A DNA stretch of 64,000 nt from Tigriopus japonicus (lineage: Eukaryota; Arthropoda; Copepoda; Harpacticoida; Harpacticidae), in the NCBI GenBank assembly GCA_010645155.1, contig CM021314.1, positions 6,956,279-7,020,278 on the forward strand. The letters are read 5' to 3'. A program made the position numbers and the translations under genes. Below, piece by piece: positions 33,991 to 45,540 of this stretch; the first letter of the stretch is position 1, and every line of letters starts with the position of its first letter. The notes under the pieces were generated by a model that had not been told where the DNA came from, made no database searches, and worked only from the letters and a program-made list of their open reading frames with translations.

Positions 33991-34767
33991 AACATGATTA
34001 GGAAATCTGCAGCAATCCTACGGTGGAACAAGGGTTGAAGTTTTTATGTTTGTAGACGATGCTCATATGTCTGTTTCCTTCATGTTTTCCATGTCCAAGA
34101 ACAACAAATACAATTATAGGGTGTCCAAGAATTGATGGTGCACCATGTTTTTGATTGTCATTCAGACGAAAAACAAGTTATTAATTGTACGATTTTAAAA
34201 CCACAAAATACTTTGAATTGTACTTGCTAGATTGAAAACTGTGATTCTAAATCCCTGAGGAAACATTTAAAAGAACCAGAGTCACAGAGAAAGTTGGCCA
34301 AAACGGTATCTGAAAGGTGGTTCAGGAATGGCTTGTCGTCATTCACATGAACCAAGGTATCCCTAAATTAAATGATAAGTTTGTCATTGATAACAACACA
34401 CGAGGAAAGAAGAGCTAGAGCTGTGACAAAAAATCTGTCAAAAAATGAGAGAATTTTGGCGAATATGACCATAGCAAGGGACAGATGATCCAGGGAAGAG
34501 ACGCATTTTCTTTTAACCCAATTTTCAGTCATTGAAAATCGATTTTTTTTTTCTAATGCACCATCAACTTCCGGGCACCATGTACTCCCCCAAAACATTT
34601 TGTCAAGTGGAATTCTGAAGTCCATCATCGAAGTCAAGAATATAATAAAATACTCGAAAAGTTGACCCTTTCAGTTCCGTGAGCATTATCGTTTGAAAGA
34701 TCCACTTGGAACTTTAGGAGAAAAAGTGATACTGATTAATCACTTGTCAGGAAATTATTTCAATCCA

Positions 34768-34806
34768 AGAGAGCTCTCGTTTTGGGAGAGGCTCCAGAAG
34801 TTGGGG
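34768..34806 (+). mobile_element. 39-bp scrap of the 3' LINE family
   Basis: AGAGAGCTCTCGTTTTGGGA and the following bases match the RELSYWERLKKLG-coding stretch of the LINE at 1465-2460 (about 1978-2016) with few differences. It directly precedes the fold-back at 34815, which may have inserted into it. Confidence 0.65.
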
Positions 34807-34814
34807 CACAGCAT

Positions 34815-35042
34815 GTAGCATAGAGCACATAGCACATCTCATATGGTGCAAATTAGTAGGTGAATTCATTTCAAGGATTTGTTCTTTGTTTTCTGTGGTC
34901 AAAAGCAACAAAATCATTGAAATAGCAACAATTAGCACGTGAAAACATCAATGAAGACCATTTTCACTTATTTTAGCGTGAAATTTCATTCAAAGCTCTT
35001 GCAAACTATGTAATATGAGATATGCTATGTGCTCTATGCTAC
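34815..35042. repeat. MITE-like element with about 28-bp terminal inverted repeats
   Basis: GTAGCATAGAGCACATAGCA at the left end is repeated inverted at the right end (35014-35042) with one or two differences. The interior of about 170 bp is AT-rich and non-coding. Confidence 0.75.
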
Positions 35043-35099
35043 GTGAACTCTCTGGAACCATGGCTGACCGGAATCCTACCCTCATGTAAGTTGTTCTAA

Positions 35100-35348
35100 A
35101 ACCGGGAGAAAAGTGTGTTAAATCGTTAATTACTCAATATTTTGACAATAATTCTTCAAAATAATCTTTTGAAAGCATATATCTGTCTCTTGGACGTTAA
35201 AATTTGTGCTCATTTGTGTGATAAACCATCTACAAGCCTTCGTAGACATGTTGAATGCAAGAACTTGCTCATTTTACTACTATGGAGACAAGGAAGTTGG
35301 CCCCAACGGAAAGAAAAAAAGGTTGTCACAAACCTAGGCCAGGCTAAT
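35100..35348 (+). repeat. Dispersed repeat, copy 1
   Basis: About 250 bp matching, in inverse orientation, 49968-50222, roughly 80-85% alike by eye. Shared stretches include GTTAAATCGTTAATTACTCA, GCCTTCGTAGACATGTT and ATGGAGACAAGGAAGTTGGC. Coding meaning and family are unknown. Confidence 0.75.
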
Positions 35349-35399
35349 CCATTGAGGGGAATAGCTACCCCCTAGTAAAGCCTTTACCCCCTTGTGCAA

Positions 35400-35885
35400 A
35401 ACGGCAAAATCTACAAAATTAACAAACGGAAAAGTGCCGAATGAGCAAGAAACGGTCAGTGGTACACATAAATGTAAAAAATAAATTGTTCAAAATTGCC
35501 CTTATTTCAACGTTTTCAAAAGAGCAATATTTAGAAGCAGGTTTGCTGACACATTTGTTGTTCGCATAGTCAGATAGCCTTTTCAATCCAATAGTGACCT
35601 TTTCCTTCAGTGTCTGTCAGGAACCTCTACAAGTTAATATATAAGTGTGGATCATATTTTGCTCCTGCAATAACGCAACTCACAATCAAGCTATTACTTT
35701 GGCCCAAGTTTTGGAGTTGAACTTTTTAAGAAATGTTTTTTTTGCTTTGAAATTTAAGAAGAAAAAAAAATTTTTTTTTTGACTAATTAGACGAAAAAAG
35801 TTGAGTGAAATTGCCGGATTAGACGAAAAAAGACGAATAAAATGCAAGACAAAAAAGACGAATAAATTTATTCGTCTTAAGTTCC
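35400..35885. repeat. Dispersed AT-rich repeat with TTAGACGAAAAA motifs, copy 1
   Basis: The first part (35405-35660) resembles 52345-52530 (GGCAAAATCTA ... AGTGTGGATCATATTTT). The second (35785-35885) carries several ATTAGACGAAAAAAG and GACGAATAAA motifs, as at 52130-52270. The two parts occur in the opposite order at 52 kb. No gene is evident. Confidence 0.65.
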
Positions 35886-36180
35886 TGTCCCAAGTCATAA
35901 CTATGAGCAAGTATTGACTCGGGTTGAGCATTTGTTCTCGTAGATGTTATCAAAAAAATAAGCCAAATGAAAATCTAATAATTGATATTGCAAGTAATAG
36001 TGAAGAAACAGTTTAGAAAAATGTATTGATGATAATGAAAAAAGGTGTGTTCTAACAAAACCAATCAACCAATAGCAATCCAAACCGTTGGTTAGGTTGA
36101 TTACCTTCTGATGCTTGTAAAACCCTTCTTCGAAGAATTCTCGATTGAAAAAGAACGTCCCCACTTGGACAGCACATCAG

Positions 36181-36285
36181 AGGCTAGTTTTTTAGTTTTT
36201 AGACGCAAAGATCAATCTCAAGATTGGACTTATAGTACTGTAGTACGATCTTGAGATCGATCTTTTGCGTCTAAAAAACTAGCCT
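36181..36285. repeat. Short hairpin, 40-46-bp arms
   Basis: AGGCTAGTTTTTTAG with AGACGCAAAGATCAATCTCA on the left is mirrored by the inverted sequence ending in AAAAAACTAGCCT on the right. The loop is about 20 bp. It could be a MITE end-to-end or a structured RNA; no flanking gene gives context. Confidence 0.8.
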
Positions 36286-39200
36286 CAGATTTCAACCAAT
36301 GCTGAACTACTCTGTCAACCAGAAAAATATATTTTCAGTACCTACCCCTTTACGCACAGACAACTTTCTTGCAAGTTTGATCGATCAAAGTTAGAGGGAA
36401 AGTTAATATCCGCAGAGGACAATTCTTCAATAATTTGATTAAGTTGGATGGAGCCATAGTATTTGGACGAAATTTCGATTGGAAATTGGCACTTCAAATC
36501 TAATCGATTCAAATTAGATTCACGAATAGTTTAAGGGTACTTTTCAGTCCCTCCCTTTGGATAAATGGTGCCCTGAGATGTTTAGAGAAATGTAACATTT
36601 GTGAGCATTAGCAATGATTTTAAAAGCATTTTGATTCTCCATTCATCCATGCTCAATGACAGATGTGATCTAGCATCCAAAAGATTCACTAACTTGTGGC
36701 TAATATCCCCGGTGATCATTCTTTCTTGATGTTAATGCCATGCAAATAAACTCGTTTGAGCAAAAAGAGCCCGAACAGCATGTTTCTTGATGTATCGTTT
36801 CGATAACGAAGTTCAAAATCCCACGGAATTAAAATCAAAAGCCCTAAAAGTGACGAATGAAACTATTAGTCTCTACGCACTAACAGTACATTGTAGTGAT
36901 GGGAGGCAAACAGGAGCTTGGGCAAGCGGTCCGGTACAGTACCTTGGACTTGCCGAAACTTGGGTCTACTTGGGTGCCTGTACAAGTATTTTTCCCACCT
37001 TACAGGTTTGCCAAATTTGCTAGGAATGAAGACTAAACCTTCGGCATCAGAATTTCAATTAACCAGAAAGTTTCAGCGAAATAGGGCCCATGCCCTTGTT
37101 AGGATGGATTTTTAGATGAAAATACACAATTCAAAGCTTTTGTATCGAGAAATGCAAAAGCTTTTGAGAATATTTCAAAAAAAAAAGAGTTGGCATTTTA
37201 CTTTTTCATGCCGGCAACTCTGAGTGAACGAGATTGTTCTGGAAGTGTGACTTCTAAATCTCGGTCTTGATTAGCCTCAAAAGTGCATTCATGTGTGGCC
37301 TAGAACCGAAACAAAAACAACAACATGGTTTTGCAAATGCTATCCAAATTGAAATATTTTTTTGTATCACTTCCACTATTTATTGCTAAATTATTAAGGT
37401 CAAAAGATCATCGATAATGCAACTTGACATTTTTTCTTCTAAGTCACACTGCAAGTATCTTTACTCTTCAAAGAGCAACTGCCGGCAACTGCATCTTCCA
37501 ATGTTCCTTGAGCTTGCCAAGTGTATTGGTGTATTGCCCAAGTAATGCTTGTCAACAACTTGTTCTTGGGTGTTTGTGATGACTCATTACTTGCCCAAGT
37601 CACATCACTAGTACATTGGGCATGATTTTTTTCTCCAGGTGTGGAACAATTTTTTGATTTGTTGTTTTTCTTTGTTTGGTTTTGATTCTCAGATGGTGAT
37701 GATTTGTTTGTTCCAAATCCAAAACCCTTGGCTCATGATGTCACAGTTTAGATCAGACTGTTCTGAGGCCAACCCTCTGTTTCGTTCCATTTCCAGATAA
37801 ATTGAAAGCCAAACATAAGATAGACCTGTGGAAATGAAAAAGTTATTCGATTACACGGAATCACAAAATGCCTCGTTGATCTCAGTCACCTTTGCTCGAT
37901 CATGTTGGAATTGAATCGAAGACAACAACACCAAAAACATCTGAAACTGGTCTCAACTGTGTGAAAACTGAACTTGCAAGTTAAATCGGCATTCGAGTTC
38001 CACAAGAGAATGAATGATCATTTCATGTGATATTTTTTTCTGTTGTTTAACAAATACCTATCTAAAGGTAGGATTTTGGAAATTTTGAGGCTTTGATGGC
38101 TCTTTGTACCTTAATCGCCCTTACTTAAGAGGCTGTTGAGCTCAAAAACAAATCATTAGGTTGCTAGGTAAAAAAGATTGCTTCGTCAGATTGGTCCCCC
38201 TGTTTAAAGAACACACATGATTAAATTGCTGGAAAATCAAGTCTCTGATTGATACTTTACATAAACAGATAGAAACAATCTAGTAAGCTTGACGGCAAAT
38301 CATATGTCATGTCTGATTTTAAAGATTTTGCAACAATTTTGAAAACTTTAAAAAGCGTAGTTCTAGTACAAAGACGCCATACAATCTACACTGTATATTG
38401 ATTGTTGTGACCAGGTTTGATATCAAATTTGAAATGCCTTTTCAGGACAGCAAGTTTAAAATGATCGAATTATTATGTACGTATAACCAAAGTCGAAAAC
38501 TTCTGCTTTGGGTCAGGTTGGGCCAAATGTTCGTTCACTGCTTTGGAAATATGATAATACAATCCATCATAAGCAAACATCAACCGTTTGAAATGAACCA
38601 ATGAGCGTTACATGCTACCAACAATCACGCTTTTTGGACGTATTTTTTAGTTAATGTATATAAATGCCAATCGGCGAAACACCTCAGTGTTTTGTGTCCA
38701 TCATAAAGACCCTTCTGGAGTTTGCATATGGAATTGAGTAGTGTATTCATACCCTTTTCAACAACAAATAAAACTTTGACAACAATTCCCTGCCTTGGGC
38801 AGATGAATGATTGGCAGGCATTTTCAATTTGCTGTTGCCTTGAAAGGGATCGAAGGAAAAAGTCTGAGAATGGGGAGAGGAAGTTTATGATTCAGTTACT
38901 GTATATGTAGCTTTAGAAAATAAACGACATTTGAAATATTATGGTTATATGAAACATGTAAATCAACATTATAAAACTTTTCAAATTAAAGGTAGTGTTT
39001 TTTGTTGACAGAATCATGTTCCGTCGTTGTTAGTGGAAATGTAAGTACATTTCGTTTTTCAACATCTCTTTAAGATTCAAAGTCCATTAGCATATACAAT
39101 CTTGGGCGAGACTTTGGTGGAGGTGCCCTTGCTAAGAATAATAAGTTTTAACCTTGGTGATCCTTATCTTTGATTTTATTTTATCATATAAAAGAGACGC

Positions 39201-42200
39201 ATTCACTTCCCATATAAATCACTTGATGAATTACGTGGTCTCTTGTAGGACAGTGCACTCTATCCGTTGACTCCACGTCTTCCTCCTTTAATTCTCGATC
39301 TTCGTCTTACTTTCCAACACAATCGTTTTCCATGGCACAAGCTCTCCGACGCCTCATTATGACTTTGGAAAGTTCAATTTTATTGTTAAATTTACAATTC
39401 AAAGTTCCCATCATCTTTCCAAACCGCAAGCAAAATTGTTATTGATTTTTCGCTCCAGCTCTCGACAGATTATGAAGCGTATATGTAATTTTAAATTCAC
39501 TCTGCAATAGCAAACCAAGAGGAATCAAGTATGTAGACCGCATTTGATTCAAATGTATCAACTTTCAATTTTGCAAAAAAACTCAAGTATCTCGTATTAT
39601 TAGTACTAATAACCAATAAATATTTTTAGGCTGGAAAAAAGAAATTTGGATTAAATTTAGTTCAATCTTAATTCTCTGAAGTAGCTTTAATCCAGAGAAA
39701 AAGGTCTATGATTTTGCGTTAGCAAAAGCTTGAATATTTTTGTCTCTGTCCAGTCCCTTTTCGAAACTAACAAAACATGATTTTCTATTGGCCGCATGTT
39801 AACGCACTTAATTCAAAAACGTGAGAATTTTACGAAAATCAAGTCGAAATAGCATTCGTCGAGTATATACTCTCCCTAGTTGCTACGTTTCAAACACAGG
39901 AGTTGTCACGAGTATAATATACTCGAGGCCGTTAATCTGACTTGATTTTGGTGTGCTCTCGCTTTTAAATTAGGTACGTTAACATGCGGCCATGTTTGTG
40001 CGTAGGACGGTCTATGGAAGAATATTGCCAACTGGTACGGGAACACCTGACCAATAGTCCAAAGTCACATTGTGTAAGACTGATTGAATGACATATTGAA
40101 TAATGAAAGGCTTGCAGTCGTAGAGTAAGAGTTAAACTGTCATCAATTATCCACAACACTCTGAGGTTCGTGGGTCCGAATACCGGACTTGCTGATCCGT
40201 AGTGACCTTGGGATTAATTTACAAGCAGTAGTCACGACTTTAACAACTTAAATGAGCGAACCTGCCGTCATGCCCGAGAGTGAAGCAATAGTTAAAGCTT
40301 GTTGAAGCCCCAGTGTTTTCTGACTTCGGAAAAACAAGAAACAATTTCCAATTAACAAATCAATTTCAAAAGGTAAGAATAACATTTCAAACCATATTTA
40401 AGACTCTATCATAGTCGGAAGCAAAGCTTCAAGTTTAACCCTGAAATGAATAGCGTGACTCCGATGCCTACGGTAATTTACGGACCACCGCTGAAAGGAC
40501 GACCAACCGCGGCCAAATGAAGAAAGGAATCGACGAGCTTTGACAAGGTAACCCCGATCCAAGAGCGGGCCAATGCTAGACAAATAGCATCTGATGGCTC
40601 TCTTCAATGGATGGATGGCCGTTGGGTTGGTTCCTCTTCGCTTCGTGGTCTTCTTTCTCCTCGTTCCCGGTCTCGTTCGACCGAAAGATCGTTCTAGTAA
40701 TTGGTTCAGGGTAACCAGGGCTACTTCAAGGGGGAAATCTTTGGATCAGTCAGTTTTATCAAAGGGGGTTCACAGACAAGAGCTGCTGCATTGGCATCAC
40801 ACGAGAACATCGAACAAAACTTCTCACCTTCCGAGATTTGATCGTGTGCATGGTGCTGGCACCAGACCCAAGGATAAGGTAACACTTTTGCTACACGGAT
40901 TTCCACGGTTAAACATGTTGAAGGTGGACATCCAAAAGATCGACATTTGTCAGACGGCCACGATTAAAAGATGAACGTTAGCAGTTTTCTACAATTCCTT
41001 GATCTGACTGCGTTTTTAAGCATGACCAAATCTTACATGAAAACATGAATTGAATTTACGAAACTGATCCTTGGGCTTAATTTGGAAACCCATTGAAAAT
41101 ATATCACGAGTTATACCATAGTGATTAATGGCTAATCCAACCTCAAAAGTTTACAAAAACGGGTCATGCTTAGTTATGAGGGAATCAGATTCAGGGTCAA
41201 GAAAAACCTTTGGGAATTGTTTGGTGAAGCATTTCGAAGGAACAGTGAAGTTGTTTACCTAATCGGAGATCGTAACAAAGTGTCTTCACTGCACTCAAGA
41301 ACCAATTTTGTTTTGAAAATTGAAACGATCAAATCCTCCAAACACATTGTGGAAAGTTTATTATACATTTTTGAAACTTTCTTGAGTTTCGGCTAAAGTT
41401 CATCTCGTGGTCGTGACCTTGTACTAAAAACGTACTCCTATTTTATCAAGACAAATGGTGATAATAAGGTCAAGCTTATTCGGTCACATGGGCAAGGGCA
41501 AATTTGCTTAAACGACATGTAATTGTCCTATTCGATCAAAATGTGAAACTGTTAAACTTCCAATTCGTTTGCACACCTTTGCCAAAAATGGCTTATTTTT
41601 GGAGTGTTTTCAACTTTTGAATTGCAACTAGTGTGTGTAGGAACTGCACTTTAAAATAAATGTAAAATTCAACATAAATGGGTTACAGAACCTTTTGCAA
41701 ATAGTTAATTCAGCCAAAACTAGTAGAAAATGTTGTCAATATATTTTATCATTATTCTCATATTCAGCATGGGCTCGGAGACTTTTGATTAATCTGTTGT
41801 TTTATAATTTGTCTGACTTTTTCCCCTCTAAATTGTGTATAGTATATTAACCATGTATTAAAGACAAAGTAATTTGCATTTCATAGTTTGGGAGGATTGA
41901 CGTTAAGTATATTTTCTTTTTTTGCTTGAACAAAAGAATGCCCTTACTAGTGGAAAATAGTGAAACAACAAATTATTATAAGTTACAAAAAATAGTACCA
42001 TTTTTGCACTTTACAATGAGCATTTCTTAAACTCCAATTTATAGCTTGGAATTTGAAAAACATCGCATTCCCAAAGAGAGAAGTTTTTTGTAATGCATCA
42101 AACCTTGGGATTCTTTTTAAGTAAAAGAAAAGTAAAGAACGCATCAAAATTCTTATTTCAAACACCAAAACATTAAAAATGTATCAAGCCTATCAGCGAA

Positions 42201-42493
42201 TATATTCAAATGTTTCCAGCCCCTTTGCAGACTCAGAAACGGTTAGTCCCCCGAAAGCGTCCTTTACGTTTCGGGAACTGCAAATAATGTGGTCAACCAT
42301 TGAATAAATCATGAACCAGCTATTGCGGTGTTTCCAGTTCGCGAGATTCTCTCTCACCCCTGTGACTTACCATTAGTCACCGAGAAACATTAGAAACTTT
42401 CTTTGGTTGCCGAACCCAGGGTTGGCAAAGAATTCGTCAGCCATTTCCTTAGGCGAAGTAATGCTTAAAGTAACTAATGTTAAAAGTTATGTA
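36286..42493. other. Gene-poor region
   Basis: About 6.2 kb without a supportable gene apart from the fold-back at 39789-39992. A 126-codon frame at 40594-40974 opens with a hydrophobic stretch (MALFNGWMAVGLVPLRFVVF) and has GT sites after it, so a first exon cannot be excluded, but nothing downstream joins to it. Confidence 0.45.
39789..39992. repeat. Fold-back element with about 85-bp arms
   Basis: TGGCCGCATGTTAACG at the left end recurs inverted at 39977-39992. The match continues with differences through AAAATCAAGTC to the GAGTATATACTC palindrome on each side. Non-coding MITE-like element. Confidence 0.8.
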
Positions 42494-42567
42494 ATGTCCT
42501 GGGATCGAACCCATGAACCCGAGCATAGCTCGGTCGCGCGTTAACCAACTGCGCTATACCATCTTCC
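42494..42567 (-). repeat. tRNA-derived SINE-like element or tRNA pseudogene
   Basis: The minus strand has a perfect RNA polymerase III A box (TAGCGCAGTTGG, 42545-42556) and B box (GGGTTCGATCCC, 42501-42512) with tRNA spacing. The D arm pairs well, but the acceptor stem does not pair, the T stem has four pairs, and position 33 is not U. I therefore read it as a SINE head or pseudogene. The anticodon by position would be UAU. Confidence 0.6.
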
Positions 42568-43479
42568 CCATCTTATATTATTATTATAAAAAATATACTA
42601 TTTGCAATCAAAATTTCCCCTCATTTGGTCAACCTAAGCCTCGTCAAGGTTCATTTTGGCTCTAAATATTTTAAGAAATTTCTAATATATCTTCATGACA
42701 CATTTTTTACTCATACATGGCCGCCTGTAAAACAGTTCTCCTCAAACCCAACACTACATTGTTAAAAAATGGTTCGTTGAATTTTCGAAAAAAATCGAAA
42801 TGGAAGCAAGCCAACTCTGCTATATAAGGAACTCATCACATATTTTATTCACGCGAGAAACTGAAACAAACATGACATGACACCAACATCATATCAAACT
42901 CTCATTCCTTTAACAAAACAAGTAACAAATGATTAGGCAAGTGTCAGTGGACTTCAACGATAAGGATGGAAACAAATTTTCTCAATTTTGTTCATGGCAT
43001 CAACGTAAAGAATAAGTGCAGCACTAACGATCACATACTTCTACAGGGTACCATTATTTCGACAATTTTTCAGCTTCGTGGAACATTTTGGCTCCAAGTT
43101 TGCGCTAGGTATATACATAATAATGCAAAGAAAGATTGCATGAAGTAACTCCCATCATATAATATGTACCACTGTGTTTTTATCTATAGAATAAGGTCAG
43201 AAATCAAAGTAAACCTCGTATTTTTTGGAAAGGTCAATGAAAAAAAACAAATCTGGGCCATTAAAGCGAAAGACAAACGTGCCCTTCATTATTGTCCATG
43301 TTCCAGAGGTTCTTGGATATGGCAATCAAACGTCCAATCAAAACATTTCATGTCGTCTCATGCAACACTACCAAGTTGACAACAGAGCAATGCAATCCCG
43401 TGATTTGAAACTGCTTATCGACCAAATGGGGTTTTGAACCATGTTATGCTTTTTGCATTGTAGAGCGACCACTAGAGCA

Positions 43480-43770
43480 ATGCCCATACTTGGTGACGTG
43501 GTCCCTGGTCGAAAATTACACGTGTCCCTTTTCGCTGCCTTCTTTGTGCTCGCTATTTCTCAATCTCGTGGAGCTTCGTTTCCATCTTCGTCGTCAACGT
43601 CGTCTTCATTACCTCTTTCACTCTCATCTCTGTTGGCAGGAGCATCGGGCTCCTCATCGTCATCGTCTTCGTTACAATCGTCCAAGAAGATTCCCATCAT
43701 CCGCCTTGATACTTACAGATATCCTCATTTCAAAGAGGGACCTTCGAATCACCATCTCCATCATGAGCAG
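43480..43770 (+). CDS. Possible first exon of a secreted protein
   Basis: 97 codons from ATG at 43480 to a good donor (GAGCAG|GTGAGA). The product starts with a plausible signal peptide (VSLFAAFFVLAISQSRGASF), then has a Ser-rich stretch and KKIPIIRLDTYRYPHFKEG. The IPIIRL stretch just after a signal peptide recalls arthropod cuticle proteins, but no chitin-binding R&R domain is found downstream before the next gene. The rest of the gene is not identified, and it may be a chance frame. Confidence 0.35.
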
Positions 43771-45540
43771 GTGAGATTATATCGTAGATTAGGTCCCAAA
43801 GCAGGGATTAATTAGTGTCCATCCAGTCCAAAAAGGCAACATAGGGTAGGAAACAGAGAGAGAAGGATGACTGTCTGCATGCAGCGGATGAAGGCTCCAG
43901 GGACGTAGGTGATTATTGCACCTGAGTGCTTACGTGGTCAATGAGATTTTCTGGCTTGCCTTGGACACACTGAATTAAAACGAATGTGTTCCATGGTCAT
44001 TCAAGACCACATATGTTCATATGTTATTCTTGGACAGCCTTTGGGTGGGATGGAAGCAAGTGCGTATTTGTTTAGAATGTACATGCATAATTCACATACT
44101 GGTTCCATTATATTGGTTGGTTCTTTCTCATGCCTCAATTACAATGGTTGAAGTTTTAACAATTGAAAAAACACGTTATAAAAAAGAAGATATACGTATG
44201 TGCAAAACAACGAGAAGGTGATATTTTTACTACTAAATAATGGATAGTGGGACTTCACCAAATTCGAAGCATTCCGCAAGAAATGTTTTATTAAATGCAC
44301 CTGATCTATTAAATGCAACCTGATTAAATCATTAAGTTTTTTTATTCTTTTGGTAGCGTCTATTTTCACAAAATTGGACGTGAAGGATGTGGAAAAAGGA
44401 TCTGAGTTTCTACAAATTGATTTAGGACGGAGCATGTAAAGGTTATTGCAGTTTCCAACTAAATATTCTATATTTTCCAATTCAAATCGAATAAACAAGA
44501 AAAAAGGTAATCATGGCACCGAGCGCAATTTATCTTTGAGAATACATCGAAATATTCCACATGTTTTTTTTTCAAATAGTTCATAACGCTATGTAGGTTG
44601 TTCAACACTAGGCGGAAATTACTAGTGATGTCATCTTTTTTGGCGTGAAAAAAAGTTCGGAAGACATCGGTGTTTCTGATGAGCGTGAAAGGCAGCTAAA
44701 ACGAAGATTTAGGCCTGGTAATTGCAACAATTCCTTTCTCATCTCCACAACTTGAAGTTGGAATAGCAATTATTGATTTTTTTTGCAAAAATACGTTTTG
44801 TTGCTTTTATCTAAAATTTCGCCACATAAATATTGAGAGGGTTCTTCCGAATTTTTGAGTTGCGTCAGGAACTGATCTCCTCTGGCCATCTTGTTATTCA
44901 AAGTCGGGCATTCCTAATTTCGAAGTTCGGAAGAGCCCTCTCAACTTATGTTGCGAAATTTTAGATAAAAACAACAAAACATACTTCTTTGCAAATACAA
45001 TGTCAAGAATTGCTATTTTAACTTCAAGTTGTGCAGATAAGAAAGGCATTGTTGCAATTACCAGGCCTAAACCTTCGTTTCAGTTACCTCGCACACTCAT
45101 CAGAAACACGGGTCTTCCGAACTTTTTTTCCCGCCAAAAATGATGACGTCACTAGTAATTGCTGTAAGTAAAGAAAAACAAAGTGGGACCAGGCAAGGAC
45201 CAAGGCTCATAATCAAACTTGTTTCAAGTGCCGACAAAGATATTGGTTATTTTTTATTTAACGGCTAATTTGTGAAAAGATGGTTGATTGAAAAAAATAG
45301 GAAGTATTGTTGCACCAAAACTCCAATTCCTTAAAAAAAGAGAAAAAGAGTATCGGAGGAAACCAGAGGAATGTCACACAAATCTTCTTTTCAAATCATA
45401 TTCAATTACATTACAAATAGTCTAATCAAAACCAAAGCGAAGAAATTTTTTCACGACCTTTTTTAGTCTCGTCCGCTGACTTTCAAAGGTCAGAACAAAT
45501 GGCACATCAGCTGTTCAGCATCGAAACAGGAATACGACCG
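43771..45540. other. Intergenic region holding a large fold-back
   Basis: No supportable coding exon. It contains the fold-back at 44617-45160. A minus-strand AATAAA at 45253-45258, 283 bases past the stop of the neighbouring myosin, is a candidate poly(A) signal. Confidence 0.5.
44617..45160. repeat. Fold-back element with about 240-bp arms
   Basis: Left arm 44617 to about 44858 and right arm about 44920 to 45160 are imperfect reverse complements with a spacer of about 60 bp. The termini are AATTACTAGTGATGTCATC-like. Shared interior stretches include AAATTTCGC and TTAGGCCTGGTAATTGCAAC. Nearly the whole element is arm, so it could fold into a long hairpin. Confidence 0.85.

Noticed and set aside
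40398..40974. Overlapping open frames on both strands, one with a hydrophobic start
   Set aside because: No domain, no convincing splice partner and no conservation evidence; left as non-coding.
42494..42567. Functional isoleucine tRNA gene
   Set aside because: Acceptor stem does not pair and the nucleotide before the anticodon is not U; a SINE head or pseudogene fits better.
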